From: Phialocephala subalpina
Lineage: Eukaryota; Ascomycota; Leotiomycetes; Helotiales; Mollisiaceae
Length of the DNA stretch: 64,000 bases
Direction: 5' to 3'
NCBI GenBank assembly: GCA_900073065.1
Contig: FJOG01000016.1
Location: 558,001 to 622,000 of the forward strand
The notes beneath the pieces were generated by a model, which was not told the origin of the DNA, ran no database searches, and worked only from the letters and a program-made list of their open reading frames with translations. Both the position numbers and the translations under genes were made by a program. Below, in pieces: positions 47,006 through 58,001 of the stretch (positions are counted from its first letter, which is position 1; each line of letters starts with the position of its first letter).

Positions 47006-47945
47006 GTTGTAATTTGCATTGGCAGATTTCGAATTGTCGCAAGCTCAAATTCGAGGATCAAAAAAAAGTTGAAGATAAATTCGTCGGGCTATTTTTCCCG
47101 AGGCCAATTAGACCTAATTCAGCTAGCGTCCGGCTCGATACTCCCAATCTGTCGACAACCACCTTCTGCCATCTCGTTTTTCCTTCCTTTCCATTTCTAA
47201 GGTTACAGACGCCAACAACAGCTCGAATTCCAAGTACTTTGCTGCATCGCACATGTCATGGTCGCAGAATAGCTACCTCGCCTCAGATTTATTGCTTCCA
47301 AACAGAGTGGAAGCACACCCAGAAATTCATATTAATGGCTAGCTACAGGCACCCTGAGACTGCCACGCCTCCGGCCTCTAGGTGTCACCAACAATAGCAG
47401 ATGCAGTCCGAAACAGCCATATTCATCAAAGAAATTGATTTCACCTGGTAGTGACGAAGCCTTTCTGATCCATCCATGTACTGATCAAGTGAAGAAGCTA
47501 TCATCCATGCGTTTGGAGTTCTTCAAATCCTTTCATTAAATGATTCGTGCAAATTTCAAACATCCAAGTCTTTGTCCTTTCAACTTCTGGTGATTATGGA
47601 TTCAAAGGCTGCATTGATGCCTTCGCCTTCGTTTGCCTACAAGTGATTTGGTTGGAGAGCAGCGCAGGGATTCCTTGTTAGCTACATCGTCTGTCTCTGC
47701 TGCTTCCTCGTGGAAGCTGTCTCTGAGACTGCCGGTCTCACCAATGCAGCTATTGCCTGACTTCAGTGATGATCTTCTATCATATACCCCATTGCATCGG
47801 GACAGCTTATAAGGATCGCATCTTCCCATCGCCAACTTCTTTTTTCTCCATCTCCTCATCATGGTCCCAATCATTCCCCAAAGTTTGTCTTTGGGCTCCA
47901 GGATCAGACGAGTCAATCATCCATACTTTGAATAGGAATTTAAAA
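47006..47945. other. Intergenic, possible 5' exon of the GTPase locus
   Basis: It includes the UTP15 promoter. The GTPase reading frame meets an in-frame TAG immediately upstream of 47946, so a 5' exon with the start codon should lie here if the gene is complete, but I could not identify it. Confidence 0.4.
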
Positions 47946-50900
47946 ATGCTCTCCGAGACGGCAGAGCAATTGCCAGCAAAATCAAAGAAGAACTGAAGTA
48001 CATCAAGCATGTCAGGAAGAACGATGCCCACATTCGAAGAATGATCGATCATGCAGCTGGACTCCGTCAGTTCACTGCCTCGGCCGTTTGCACTATCAGA
48101 ATCGTTGGGGATTCAGGCATTGGTGAGTCTACTCCTCTGTGGTTGGGCTCTCGCTATCAAGTCGCGTCGCACTTGAAACCTTACGAGTTGGCATCAATGA
48201 GCGAAGATGAACTGACGATTTCGGCGCAGGGAAGAGCAACCTAATAAACGTTCTGCTGGACCAGAAAAATCTTGCTCGCACTGTAAGTGTCTTTACATGA
48301 TGTGCCAACTTAATCCAACTGACGATCCAGGCTGGCATAGGTGCAGTATGCACGAACGTCGTGACCGAATACCGACGTCGCCAGCCAGAGCACACCAGCA
48401 ACTACACCATCGAGATCGATCGCATGACCAACGAGGAGATCGGCGATCAGCTGAAGGAACTTCTCTGGAGTTACCGCCAGTTCTACCTCAGCGATCTGGA
48501 CGATAAGAATGCCACAGCTGACGATCAGAAGCGTTTGGAACAACAGTCGAAGGTTGCGTGGGATACACTTCAGGCGGCTTTCGGTGACAAAGACATTCTG
48601 ACTGAGAAGTTGTTGAAAAAATCTGTTGGAGCAGAGGACAGAATTCGAGAATGGCTTGAGGAGTGGACCGAAGAGCTCGAGTGGCCAGATGATGTTGACG
48701 CTGATTGAATCGAAACTGCGAACAATTTCGATGAGTGTGCAGAGAAGACTCGAAAAATCTTGTCTGCCAATTTGTGGCCGTTCATCAAAATTATTCGGTA
48801 ATTTTGGGGATTCAAACCGCACTTTCTCCGCTGATGACGGTAGGGTCTATCTTGATGCAGAGGTCCTCAAATCCGGTGCTATACTTGGAGATCTTCCAGG
48901 TATTTTTATCTAATGTTTTTGATACAACAGACGTTAATTGGATGCAGGTCTCTACGACTCTAACCAAGCACGCGTAAACGCAGCAGAAAAGTACGTGTAC
49001 GAATGCGACGAGATATTTGTCGTCGCAGACATTGGTCGTGTTACGACCAATACGAATGTGGAAAAGATCTTGACTACGAGCTTAGGGAAGGACTTGCAGA
49101 TCTCCAGGCCTTCTCAAGGAATCTCGCTGGTGTGCACAAAGTCTGAAGTTGGTTGCCTCCATAAACTATTGCTTGGACAGGAATATTGCTAACGTCAATG
49201 CCAGGACCTGGATGCGGAAGAAATCAAGACCGTTTTCTTCAAAGGCTCAAACAGTCGAAAAATCGATGCTCTGGAACAAGACCTCGAGAACGCAGAGGCA
49301 GAAGACGACCAGCCAGGCGCCTTCAAGAGGCATAACAAGGTACAGGAGGAGTAAGTTTTCAGTGACGTACAGTAAATTTGAAGTGCTAACTGTCCCAGAT
49401 TGAACTGGATCTTCATGACCGCTCAGAACAACCACATCAAGACTCTCGCAAAGAGAAAGCTAATGACATTCTTTGGCGATAGATTGATCTCCGTCTTCTG
49501 CATCTCGAACAAAGCTTATAACAAGATTCGCAACCCCGGGGAGCAGAAGCTTGCACTAGCAGGATGCGGAATTCCGGAGTTGTGCAATCACTGCATCCAA
49601 ATCCCTGCTCGTGCCCAATTCCGACTTGCAGAACACTTCTTGGTTGTCAGGATCCCCGATCTATTGCATCAGGTGAAGATGTGGTATTCTGGGGTATCGC
49701 AAACTCTCCTGCCTAATGACGAGGCGGCCCTGCAAAGTGTTATCGCCAAAATTGAGCAAGACTTATCGGGGGTATGGTGAGAAGCTCTCAGCTATATGCT
49801 ACTTGCTAACGGAAAGTAGAAAATCAATGAAATCGAGGAGAATCTTAGTCGAGACCAAATTGCAGCGCTCAAGAATGTCATGATCAAGACTATGGGTAAA
49901 GCTAGCCAACCCCCACGGTGCGAAGCTGCAGATTGCTGAAAGTGTCTCTAGATTCGAAGTCCTTATGTTAGATAGGCCTAGCGTTGACAGAAGTAAATTC
50001 ATGGAATGCGGTAAGTGCACAAGCTTTCTCGGGAATGATGTCCAAGCTGACGATACCTAGCTTCATCACAGTATGTCGTACAAAATGGTCGTGCATTTAA
50101 CCCCACTGACACCACCATAGCCCAGGTCGCTGCATTCTGCCGCAACAACGGGTCGTTTAGCAGTCCGAAAGTTCCATACACTGAGTGGAACATGGAGCTC
50201 ATTGCACCAATGGTCGAGGAGATGACTCCACGCTGGAGTACTTTCCTCGAACTCTGCAGAGAGCATATGGACAAATTTGAACACGAAGTTTTGTCTGCCA
50301 TGGTCGCCTTGAGGTCACAAGTCAAAGGTACCATTCGTTGAATCATCGAGATCTGCAGCTGATTTCGGGGAGATTCAGTGGAGCACCGCTTTTCGTCAAG
50401 AGCCTTACGACCAAGATTAAGGCTTTAGAGTTTTCACTCTTCCAGACCGAGACCGACTTCGACTCTGAGATTGCGTACGCACTGTCTATCGATATGGCCT
50501 CTGAAATCAAGCCGACCCGATGCAGCGCAATCAGACATGATGCCTGCACAAACCACTCCGGGTCCTATATTTACCAGCAGCTCAGTCCTGTGTATCGAGA
50601 CTGTGTCCAAGATTCAGGTATGACTCCACTTGAAGGATCGGGCGAGCGAAAATCGCTGATATTTGCAGGCGCAGGAGTCACTCAGAGGCGCTTCAATAGA
50701 ATCAAGGAAGCAGTTGGTACCGCATATGATCCTGTCCTTTTTGCGAATCTTCGTTCCCTCCTGGCAACCAACTCAAACATCCTTCTGGCTAAGACAGCCG
50801 AGGACTTTTCAACAAGCGCGACAGAGCCTGTAGAGGAGCTTGGACGAGCCTTGAAGATGATGAAGAGTTCCAAAAGTGGGAATGGGGCTTCCGGAGCCGT

Positions 50901-51006
50901 GAAGTAGTTGGGCAAGGTTGTTGAAGATTTGTTGGAGAAGGCCGATGAGCTGCGAGCAGTAGTTGACGAGGTGAAGGAGCAAGCGGGAGGCGAGATCAAT
51001 TTTTGA
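47946..51006 (+). pseudogene. Dynamin/SLIP-GC-like large GTPase gene, apparently disrupted
   Basis: Coding segments can be followed at 47946-48122, 48230-48282, 48331-48797, 48844-48899, 48948-49147, 49205-49350, 49399-49771 and from 49820 on, with phase-consistent short introns as far as about 49895. The P-loop is GDSGIGKSN, split by the first intron; the switch-like DLPG follows in ILGDLPGLYDSNQAR, and VCTKSE is the likely base-recognition site. This layout matches fungal nuclear GTPase SLIP-GC-like proteins. The coding sequence contains an in-frame TGA at 48706-48708 and an apparent one-base frame change near 49895. A TAG at 50905-50907 is followed by 32 further coiled-coil-like codons ending at 51006. 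The start exon was not found. I read it as a pseudogene, with unusual splicing as the alternative. Confidence 0.7.
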
Positions 51007-51316
51007 GTCGACTTCATGTATTTCCTATCATTCCATGTTCTGATCGTTGTCGGAACAATGATCGACCATTTCCCCAGGTTTTGCATCTTGCTGAGCAATC
51101 AACTACTGCACGGATGTGATTAATAAGCGCAACTCTCGACTCCGCCAGCGACGTCAGACCTCGAGGTCAACGTTCATACACAATCATTAACACTTAGATG
51201 ATATGTACCATACTTTCGAGAGGCTTGAAAAGAGAATACACTGCACAGCGGCCAGACCCTGTTTGTTTAACCATATCTGAACTCACACAATCTTCTAAGA
51301 AATTGAGCCAATCACG

Positions 51317-52653
51317 ATGATAGAAGCAGAAGCAACGCCCAGAAATTTAAGAACACCCGTCTCCAAAGATGCTCCAAGAAAACGAGGTCGACCACGGAAA
51401 CAGAGCACAGAGGCCAGCACAGAAGTGAGTATCTCTCCACATAACAATTTTCTCAAAGTTGACGAAATCGATAGCTTCAACGAGATAAATTACGGCAAAC
51501 GCAAAAAGCTTTTCGTGCTCGAAAAGAGCAATATGTCACTGGGCTTGAAGACAAGTGCAAAAAGCTTGAAGATGTAGTTGAGGAGATGACGACTGCGTTC
51601 CTGGGGTTCAGTGATGGCCTCATCAGATCGGAGAATCTTGGTCCAGCCACCGGAGAAGAATTGAAAGCCACGATGGAGCGATTCCTGGCATTGTCGAAGA
51701 AAGCGGCAACCAATTCCAATGACGGGGAGTCTTCGCTCGTGGAATCTGAAATGGAGATTTCTCGAAGTCCACCAGAAGAGAACCAATTCAACCCTTCGCT
51801 GGACCAGTTCAACGGAACAGAATTCTACTCAGGCATAGGCGTTGGACCTGCCGTGACCAAAGCTCCCAAAACCTCAGTCCCCGAAATTCGACAATGGATA
51901 ACCCAACTTCCAACCCAAACAATTCCCCGAGAACCCTACCTCTACACCAATTACGCCCCCCGGAGCCGACTCATAACCTGCACCGGCGACGGCAGTTCCG
52001 CAATCCCCTACATCCTTGCCGGCCGCAACAGTTTCGCCTGCCGACTCTATTTCGAAACCATCGCTATGGTCCTCCGCTCCCTGCATGGCGAACTACCAGC
52101 CAGTATCGCAGCAAGCATGTTCAGGTACAAAGAACAGTATAAGAGAAAAGCGAGGATAAGAGTATTGTTAGATGCGGTTCTGAATATGTTGCTTCATGGT
52201 ACTTCTCAGGGGCAACGTGGGGATGTGGTGGTGGTTGAGGAGACGGAGGAGGAGGACAGGAGGGTTAAAAGGAGTATTGTTAGGGAGATTGAGATGAAGG
52301 GTGGGAGTGAATGTGAGTATCTGAGTACTTGGCAGGTGGAGAAGTATTTGAGGGGGAAGTGGAGGTTGGCGATTGATGCGGGAACTGTGAGGGTGAAGCC
52401 TAGAGCTTTGTTGTCGTTGAGAAACGGCGGAAAGGACGAACTTGCTGAGGGGGTTGATGGTATTCCAACGATGGCTTCGCCGACGATGATCCCGGGATTC
52501 TCTGAGAATGCGCCGTCTGTTTGGGATGCCGGCAGCTTGGTGGAGAGGTTGAAAGTGGCGAGTGTGACGATTGGTGAGGGTCCGAGGTGGCATGTTGGAA
52601 GTATCGATGAAGCAGTCGAGGCATTCTTGGTGGAAAAGTACATGAGTGTTTAG
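51317..52653 (+). CDS. bZIP transcription factor with AT-hook
   Basis: Two exons, 51317-51424 and 51475-52653, joined in phase 0 over a 50-bp GTGAGT intron; 428 residues. The first exon ends with an AT-hook-like PRKRGRPRKQ. The second opens with the fungal bZIP basic region RDKLRQTQKAFRARKEQY (about residues 39-56), followed by a short leucine-zipper-like helix (LEDKCKKLEDVVEEM). The C-terminal half has a conserved-looking helical block, SRLITCTGDGS to KRKARIRVLLDAVLNML (about 215-290), as in fungal bZIP proteins of the AP-1-like, secondary-metabolism group. It is nuclear and DNA-binding by inference; the targets are unknown. The frame starting at 51586 is only an internal part. The start at 51317 gives the AT-hook. 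Confidence 0.85.
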
Positions 52654-52988
52654 TCTACAACTACTGATCAGGGGAAGACCTGTTGTCTTAGCTATGGAAA
52701 ATAGCTAGAGTGAGAATATAGAAATGTAAGATTACACTCTTATAGTAAGATTGCTCAAGCACTCCATCGAGCTCTTAGTCGCTTTTCACAACTGTTCAGC
52801 GGACCACAAGAGTAAATACCGGTATTCACTTTTGCCAGGTGAATAGAATATCTCAAGCCGGGACCGAAGAGGCAATAGTAAACTACTCAACTCCCCCCCC
52901 GCCCCCGGGGTCTTCTGCCATCTGTGGTTAGAGCATTGATGATCCCCTATTCAGAATAACAGCTATAATTGAGGCGTCTGCGGTCGTT
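52654..52988. other. Convergent 3' intergenic region
   Basis: It holds the 3' ends of the bZIP (plus) and amidohydrolase (minus) genes, with a C-rich run at about 52893-52909. No gene. Confidence 0.6.
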
Positions 52989-54341
52989 CTATAGTCTGTG
53001 TTGCAACTTCTCGTCAAAGAAAGCAAGAGCAGCAACACAGAGAGCATGAATACCCGTTCGCATCGTAGGTTGTATCACCGGCGCAAATCTCGCCGTATGA
53101 TTAGCGGGAATATCATCAATTCTCCCCTCCTTCAGCCTCTGATCCCACAGGCCCTCCTCTATTCCTCCCCAATGCCAAAACGCACAAGGCCGACCCTGCG
53201 ATGTTGCGAGGACCGAAAAATCCTCCGAAATAGTAGTAGTTGGTATATTTGCATCAAAGTCGTCTTCAAAATACTCACTGAAGCTCTTCACTAGTGTTTT
53301 CATCATCGACTCGTCATTCACTGTGTTTGGCAGGTGCCGAGTCATTTTGAATACGGGTGCGACCGTCGAACCGCTTGCTTCGCATTCAGCCTTGACGATT
53401 CGCCGCATTGAGGCCAGCAGCTTCTCGCGGGTTTCCGGTCGCACGCTGCGTATGTCGACGCCAATTTCTGCCGAGTCCGCGATGATGTTCTCTGTCTGAC
53501 CGGCTTGCAAGCTCCCGACTGTCAGAACAGAAATGTCGCTTGGATTGATCTCTCTACTGATGAGAGTCTGGAGGCGTACTACAACGTGAGCCGCCATGAC
53601 AGCAGGGTCAATCGTCCGATGTGGCTGTATATGTCAGCTCTTGAATGCAATAGATACTGTGTAGTATCCACCCACCTGCGACCCATGACCACCAACCCCA
53701 AACAGTGTAATTTTCATACTATCCGCCCCGGCCATAATCGTCCCCATCTTCGATCCCACACTCCCAGCCCTCATTGCCATCACATGCTGACCGAGTACAA
53801 AGTCTGGCACGGGGATCTTGTGCTTGTCATACAGGCCATCATCTATCATCGCCTTCGCTCCGGTGCCACGCTCCTCTGCAGGCTGGAACAGCACAGTTAA
53901 CGTACCGCTCCACATTTGCTTAAGCTTGAGAAGCGTTTCAGCTGCAGCGAGAAGACACGTCATGTGCATGTCATGGCCACACGCGTGCATCACCGGCCGC
54001 ATGACGCCCTCGACGTCGAGCATGGTGACTGTGCTGGAGTAGGGAAGGCCAGTTGCCTCCAAGATTGGGAGGGCGTCCATGTCGGCGCGTAGGAGGATAG
54101 TTTTCCCTGGGCCATTTTTCAGCACGCCGACGACGCCATGGCCGCCAATGTTGGTGGTGATGTTGAAAGCCTGGAGATGCGATAGTTGGACTGCAATCGT
54201 TTTGGCGGTTTTAGCCTCAAGATTCGAGAGCTCGGGGTGCTCATGGAAGTGCTTGTAGAGCGCCTCGTATTTCTCGATGTTTATAGGTGCGGCGAGAAGC
54301 AAGTCAGTCAGAGAGCTGGTGACTCGACAATTTAAATCCAT
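52989..54341 (-). CDS. M20 family amidohydrolase (hippurate hydrolase / aminoacylase-like)
   Basis: Metal-dependent hydrolase of N-acyl or amide bonds. Two exons, 54341-53676 and 53624-52989, with a 51-bp intron in phase 0; 433 residues, the usual M20D size. Metal-site motifs are clear: ADMDALP (residues 86-92), HACGHDMHM (119-127) and QPAEERGTG (153-161). GGHGSQPHRTIDP straddles the intron and carries the dimerisation-domain His. The C-terminal part has TISEDFSVLA, with the last metal-binding region near HWGGIEEG. No signal peptide is seen, so it is probably cytosolic. It could act on indole or other N-acyl amino acid conjugates or on secondary-metabolite amides; the substrate cannot be told. 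The start at 54341 is the first ATG of the frame. Confidence 0.92.
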
Positions 54342-54621
54342 GATTGAAGGTCGTAATGGCGGTGTTTACCTAGCGAAAGGATTTATTAGAACAAGGCAAT
54401 TCTGGAACTTTCTAAAGGCTGAGATCTTTACTTACGACTTAAGGTCCTAGGTGCTTCTGCATAAGGTAGATAGTAGTAGGATACAACTCGCGGGATGCAA
54501 CTCTGTGCGTTAAGTCCCCGCTTGACACCTGTGCGACTCTAATACTGAGGCATGCTCCGTTATCGGCAAACCCGTCTTACTCTGGGGCCTCCCGAAGTGA
54601 AGCCGAGAGTGCACTTGAGAA

Positions 54622-54663
54622 TGCTTTGAATAGGTATGCTCTGAATAGGTATGCTCTGAATAT
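54622..54663. repeat. 15-bp tandem repeat, ~2.8 copies
   Basis: TGCTCTGAATAGGTA recurs head to tail (first copy with TGCTTTG). It lies in non-coding DNA just downstream of the first BTB relic of the array. Confidence 0.85.
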
Positions 54664-54678
54664 TTACTTGGATCCAGC

Positions 54679-54706
54679 CCCCCAAACCCCCTTGGGGTTG
54701 GGGGTC
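54679..54706. other. GC-rich inverted repeat (hairpin)
   Basis: A CCCCAAACCCC arm is followed after CTT by GGGGTTGGGG, an imperfect stem of about ten pairs. No role is assigned. Confidence 0.5.
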
Positions 54707-54877
54707 TGGTGGCAGAACACGGACAAGTGCCTGGGCCTTGTATCCATATAGCAAACGCATCATTTCATTCTCGACTGCCAGTAACATCCAGCACAAGCCA
54801 CCGTGGTCAAGCGGGATCATTTCTCAGGAAGACGGTCGTCTAGTCCCAGTCGTTTTAGTATTGCAAAATGTGCTGCC

Positions 54878-56063
54878 CTACGAAGTTATAGAATGGAGGC
54901 TCAATCCATTGGCAGTGTTCTGAATTCTGTCCGCCTCGTCGGTCAACCATTTGTTCCATCCATGAGCAGGTCTGGAATCCGTGCGAGTACCTGGCATTGT
55001 GCGGAACTTGCCCTGGTCACAAACGGCCAGCATTTTCAACTTTCGAACCTTCTTTGTCTGTGACCGGAGGCTGAGACCTTGGTATGGGGCTTCTTGTAAA
55101 GTAAAGGCCACAGGTCCTCAGTTGTGAGACTCTTGATCAGTGTACCCAGTATCATACCGTCGCACGCCACATTTCCGTCTAGAACATCACTATCATCGAA
55201 CCTGGTTTTGCATACGGCATCGCCAGGTTTGAATCTATCGAATATCTTGCTGATGGATGCAATAATACCGGATATGGCTTTTTGACGAGCAGACTCGATT
55301 TTGTCTATGAACTGGTGAGTATTGCCGCTGGGCCAAGATTACTCTAAGAAGCCCTAGGGCAGTACTCCATACCTAGGACAACGCTTGGAATCGGGAAGTA
55401 AATCTCGCCATTCTCTCCCAGCTTGGAATTAGCTGTTCGTTGTACAATCCTAGCAACATCCTTGAAATCATCGCTCAAGCCGACACCCAAGAGATGCTAA
55501 TCTATGGCAAGATCTCCGACGAGCACTCCGTTGGTAAAGATTCCCTAAGCTTTGGCATCCAGTGTCGAACATACAGTTCAACGACCTTATGGACTTGGTA
55601 TTTGTCAACTAGGACGGATAGCTTTGTCATAGTCTTGAGATCGACTTGGTCTGGAACTTTTCGGACATGTCCATGGATAATGTTTAAGAGAATCTGAAAT
55701 GCCGCGGGGTTATCGTCTGGAAGATTCAATTCTACTCGTCCTTGAGAGCTTAGCGTCTGGCATTCCTGAAATCCTGATCGAAACATAGCCTTGAAGACAG
55801 GCGAGGCGAGAACTAGATGCCTGGAGGATGCTAGCATATGTACAGATTTTCTGAAGGCGGCAGTGTCGAATAGCTTGTGCTGTTGGGCGTTGGAATCGCA
55901 TCGTTATCGGTATCGAGGTCCGTCGTGGCTCCTGACGATTCGTCTGTTTGGGCGCCTTCTGGAGCAGGTGCGTCAGCTAGCGATTGCTCGTCATTGTCCT
56001 GCGCTTCTGCCTCTTTCCCGGGATGTCTCCTTCCGAGTCGAAAGTAAGGTGCTCGACGGACAT
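54878..56063 (-). pseudogene. BTB/POZ family copy 2, broken
   Basis: The family layout is recognisable from the ATG at 56063 (LTFDSEGDI, a variant of FDPDGD), through MLASSRHLVLASPVFKAMF and NLPDDNPAAFQILLNIIHG, to the C-terminal ACDGMILGTLIKSL and DEADRIQNTANGLSL. Several breaks are visible. The frame changes twice in the N-terminal linker. TAG at 55502-55504 stands where copies have Trp in the LPW or YKW position. A one-base loss follows at WV/GLSDDF (about 55490), and another frame change lies inside the LWP motif near 55090. The intron after FPIPSVVL is still present. The TAG could be a TGG-to-TAG change, CpA to TpA on the other strand. Confidence 0.8.
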
Positions 56064-56718
56064 GATCATCGTTGAGTGCGAAAGGAAGTGGAGTTTCCTG
56101 GAGCGCAAAGCTCGTTGTTTCAATGGGAAGGGTGCGCTAAGCTCCGTTTGTAGGTCAAGTCTTAGCGGCTTTAATGAGTGGTCAAGTCATTTCGGAAGGC
56201 GCCACAGTGGGTGAATCAGGGAAAGTAGCCTCGCAGCCTCGTTAAGAGGTTCGCGATCAGCCAACACACGTAGAATCATACGCTCAGTTTCCAACAGAAA
56301 TCAACATGCTTTACAACAACTCATTATACTCCGAAACTATTCATGAAAGAGAACTTGCCAATAAATTGTCCTCGCATTCACCTGATTATGAAATTCACGA
56401 ATGTTTCGTAGGAGAGCACAGTGGATAGGCTGCGACCCTAAAGTAGACTGTCACTTGCAGCGCTTTTCAGGTAGCGCTAGGCTATGGTAGCGACAAATAC
56501 AGGGCAGATCTCCCCCAAAGGCCCGATGGTCCCCGGACCCTTCGGGGTAGCATCGCTATAATTACAGGGCATTTGGCGGGAAAGATCCGCCGTTACAGCG
56601 TCTTGCAGTGAGCTACGGCCTGTATTTACAGCATTTTCCCGACGATTCCTGGACTTGAAATGGTGCTTTATGCTCTAATTATTCGGAGATCTGATGCGTA
56701 ATCTTACAACGGAGAGAT
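56064..56718. other. Intergenic, no supported gene
   Basis: The spacer between two broken BTB copies. A small CCCCGG-TTC-GGGG type inverted repeat occurs near 56530-56550; nothing else is recognised. Confidence 0.45.
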
Positions 56719-57800
56719 CTAAGCCGTCGATGTCCCCTTCCCTTTCGTAACATAAATGATCAACTTCGACGTCCCAGAAACCAAGCTATCAAAATCAAGT
56801 CCATTCGCCTCATCCTCTATCCGATCTGCCTCATCCCTTAGTAATTTCATCCATCCATGAGCATCCAGAGGAATGGGCCTCGTAGTAGTATACAAGACCT
56901 GTTTACAAACTGCCATCAGTTGCAGATCCCGAGCGATCTTTGCAAGTTGCGTCAAGTTGATGCCGATGTATGGATGCCGTGGTAGCGGCCAAAGGCCGTG
57001 ACGGGAAAGGCTTCGGATCAGACTTCCTAGCATCAAACTATCGTATGCTTCTCTTTTCTCTGCCATATTGAGCTGGGATGATGCTCCGAATGCGCTCGTG
57101 CATCTGACTCCTCCTGAGCTATATGCGGTGAGCATTTTGTTGATGGCTTCAAGCAACTCGCGAATTGAGTGACGGCGCGTCGCTTCCATAGCTCCTAAGA
57201 ACATGTAAGTATATCTTCACAAACCACGATTCGCTTAGTGAGAGTGAAGTACCTAATACAGGACCTGGTATTGGCAGAACTTGCGTTGTCAACTCATGTG
57301 TAGTTTGCCTCTGCACTACCGTGCTCAAATCTTCAAAGCATTTCTTGATTTAGAAGACCCAAAAAAAGCTCAACCAGCCAAGAAAGGTAGATCTACTAAG
57401 TCTCCCAGGACACCAGAGGTCGAGTATCCATGCTTCGGCACAAGGCTTGATCGATTCCATGACTTCGTACTTTTTGACTAGGACTAACAGCTGGACGAGA
57501 GTTCTGAGAGTGATCTTTTCTGGTAGTTTTTCTGAAGGTTCGTGAATCGCACCTAATAGAATGATAAATGCCTCTGGATCGGAGCATATCAACTACAACT
57601 CTCAATGCTGTGATTTGAAATCGAAACCGAAGGCAGTCACCAAGGGAGTGAGTGAATCGCCTCGCACTGATGAGCAAAATAGCTATTTTAGGAGATGTTC
57701 TTGAATGCCTTTGCACAACTTTCTGGGCATGCGTCGTACTTCTCAATTCGATTGCAGGTGCTCTGGAAACGAAGAAAACTTCTATGCCATGAAGGTGCGC
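56719..57800 (-). pseudogene. BTB/POZ family copy 3, broken
   Basis: The C-terminal exon (57194-56719) is intact and family-like: MEATRRHSIRELL, SLMLGSLIRSLSRHGLWPLP, RHPYIGINL and DEADRIEDEANGLDF. Upstream, the BTB second half reads SDPEAFIILLGAIH, then LVLVKKYEVMESIKP and FFWVF. An in-frame TAA at 57350-57352 is followed in the same frame by a sequence ending LPIPGPVL at the conserved intron (57195-57252). The first half of the BTB domain is eroded: only a weak LLISARR-like trace is seen between about 57600 and 57800, and the FDPDGD motif is not found. The left boundary of the relic is therefore approximate. It is head-to-head with copy 4. Confidence 0.72.
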
Positions 57801-58001
57801 ATCTATCTCGACTCTCGAAATCGTGCTATTGAGGGACCGGACTGCGGATACACCCGCATATGACATCTTGAACTCCACAAACGACCTAGTGCACCATTGA
57901 TGATGTGACACCTTGATTACTTCGTGTTGCGAAGAATTCTTCCTCGGAATGCTTTCTTCTTCATGCAAATCATGGCATGAGCCGCATGCATCTAGTTCAG
58001 C

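Larger units (their letters stand above)
54342..54877. other. Intergenic with short repeats
   Basis: It contains the amidohydrolase promoter (minus), the 15-bp tandem repeat at 54622-54663 and a GC-rich hairpin at about 54679-54706. No gene is supported. Confidence 0.5.
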
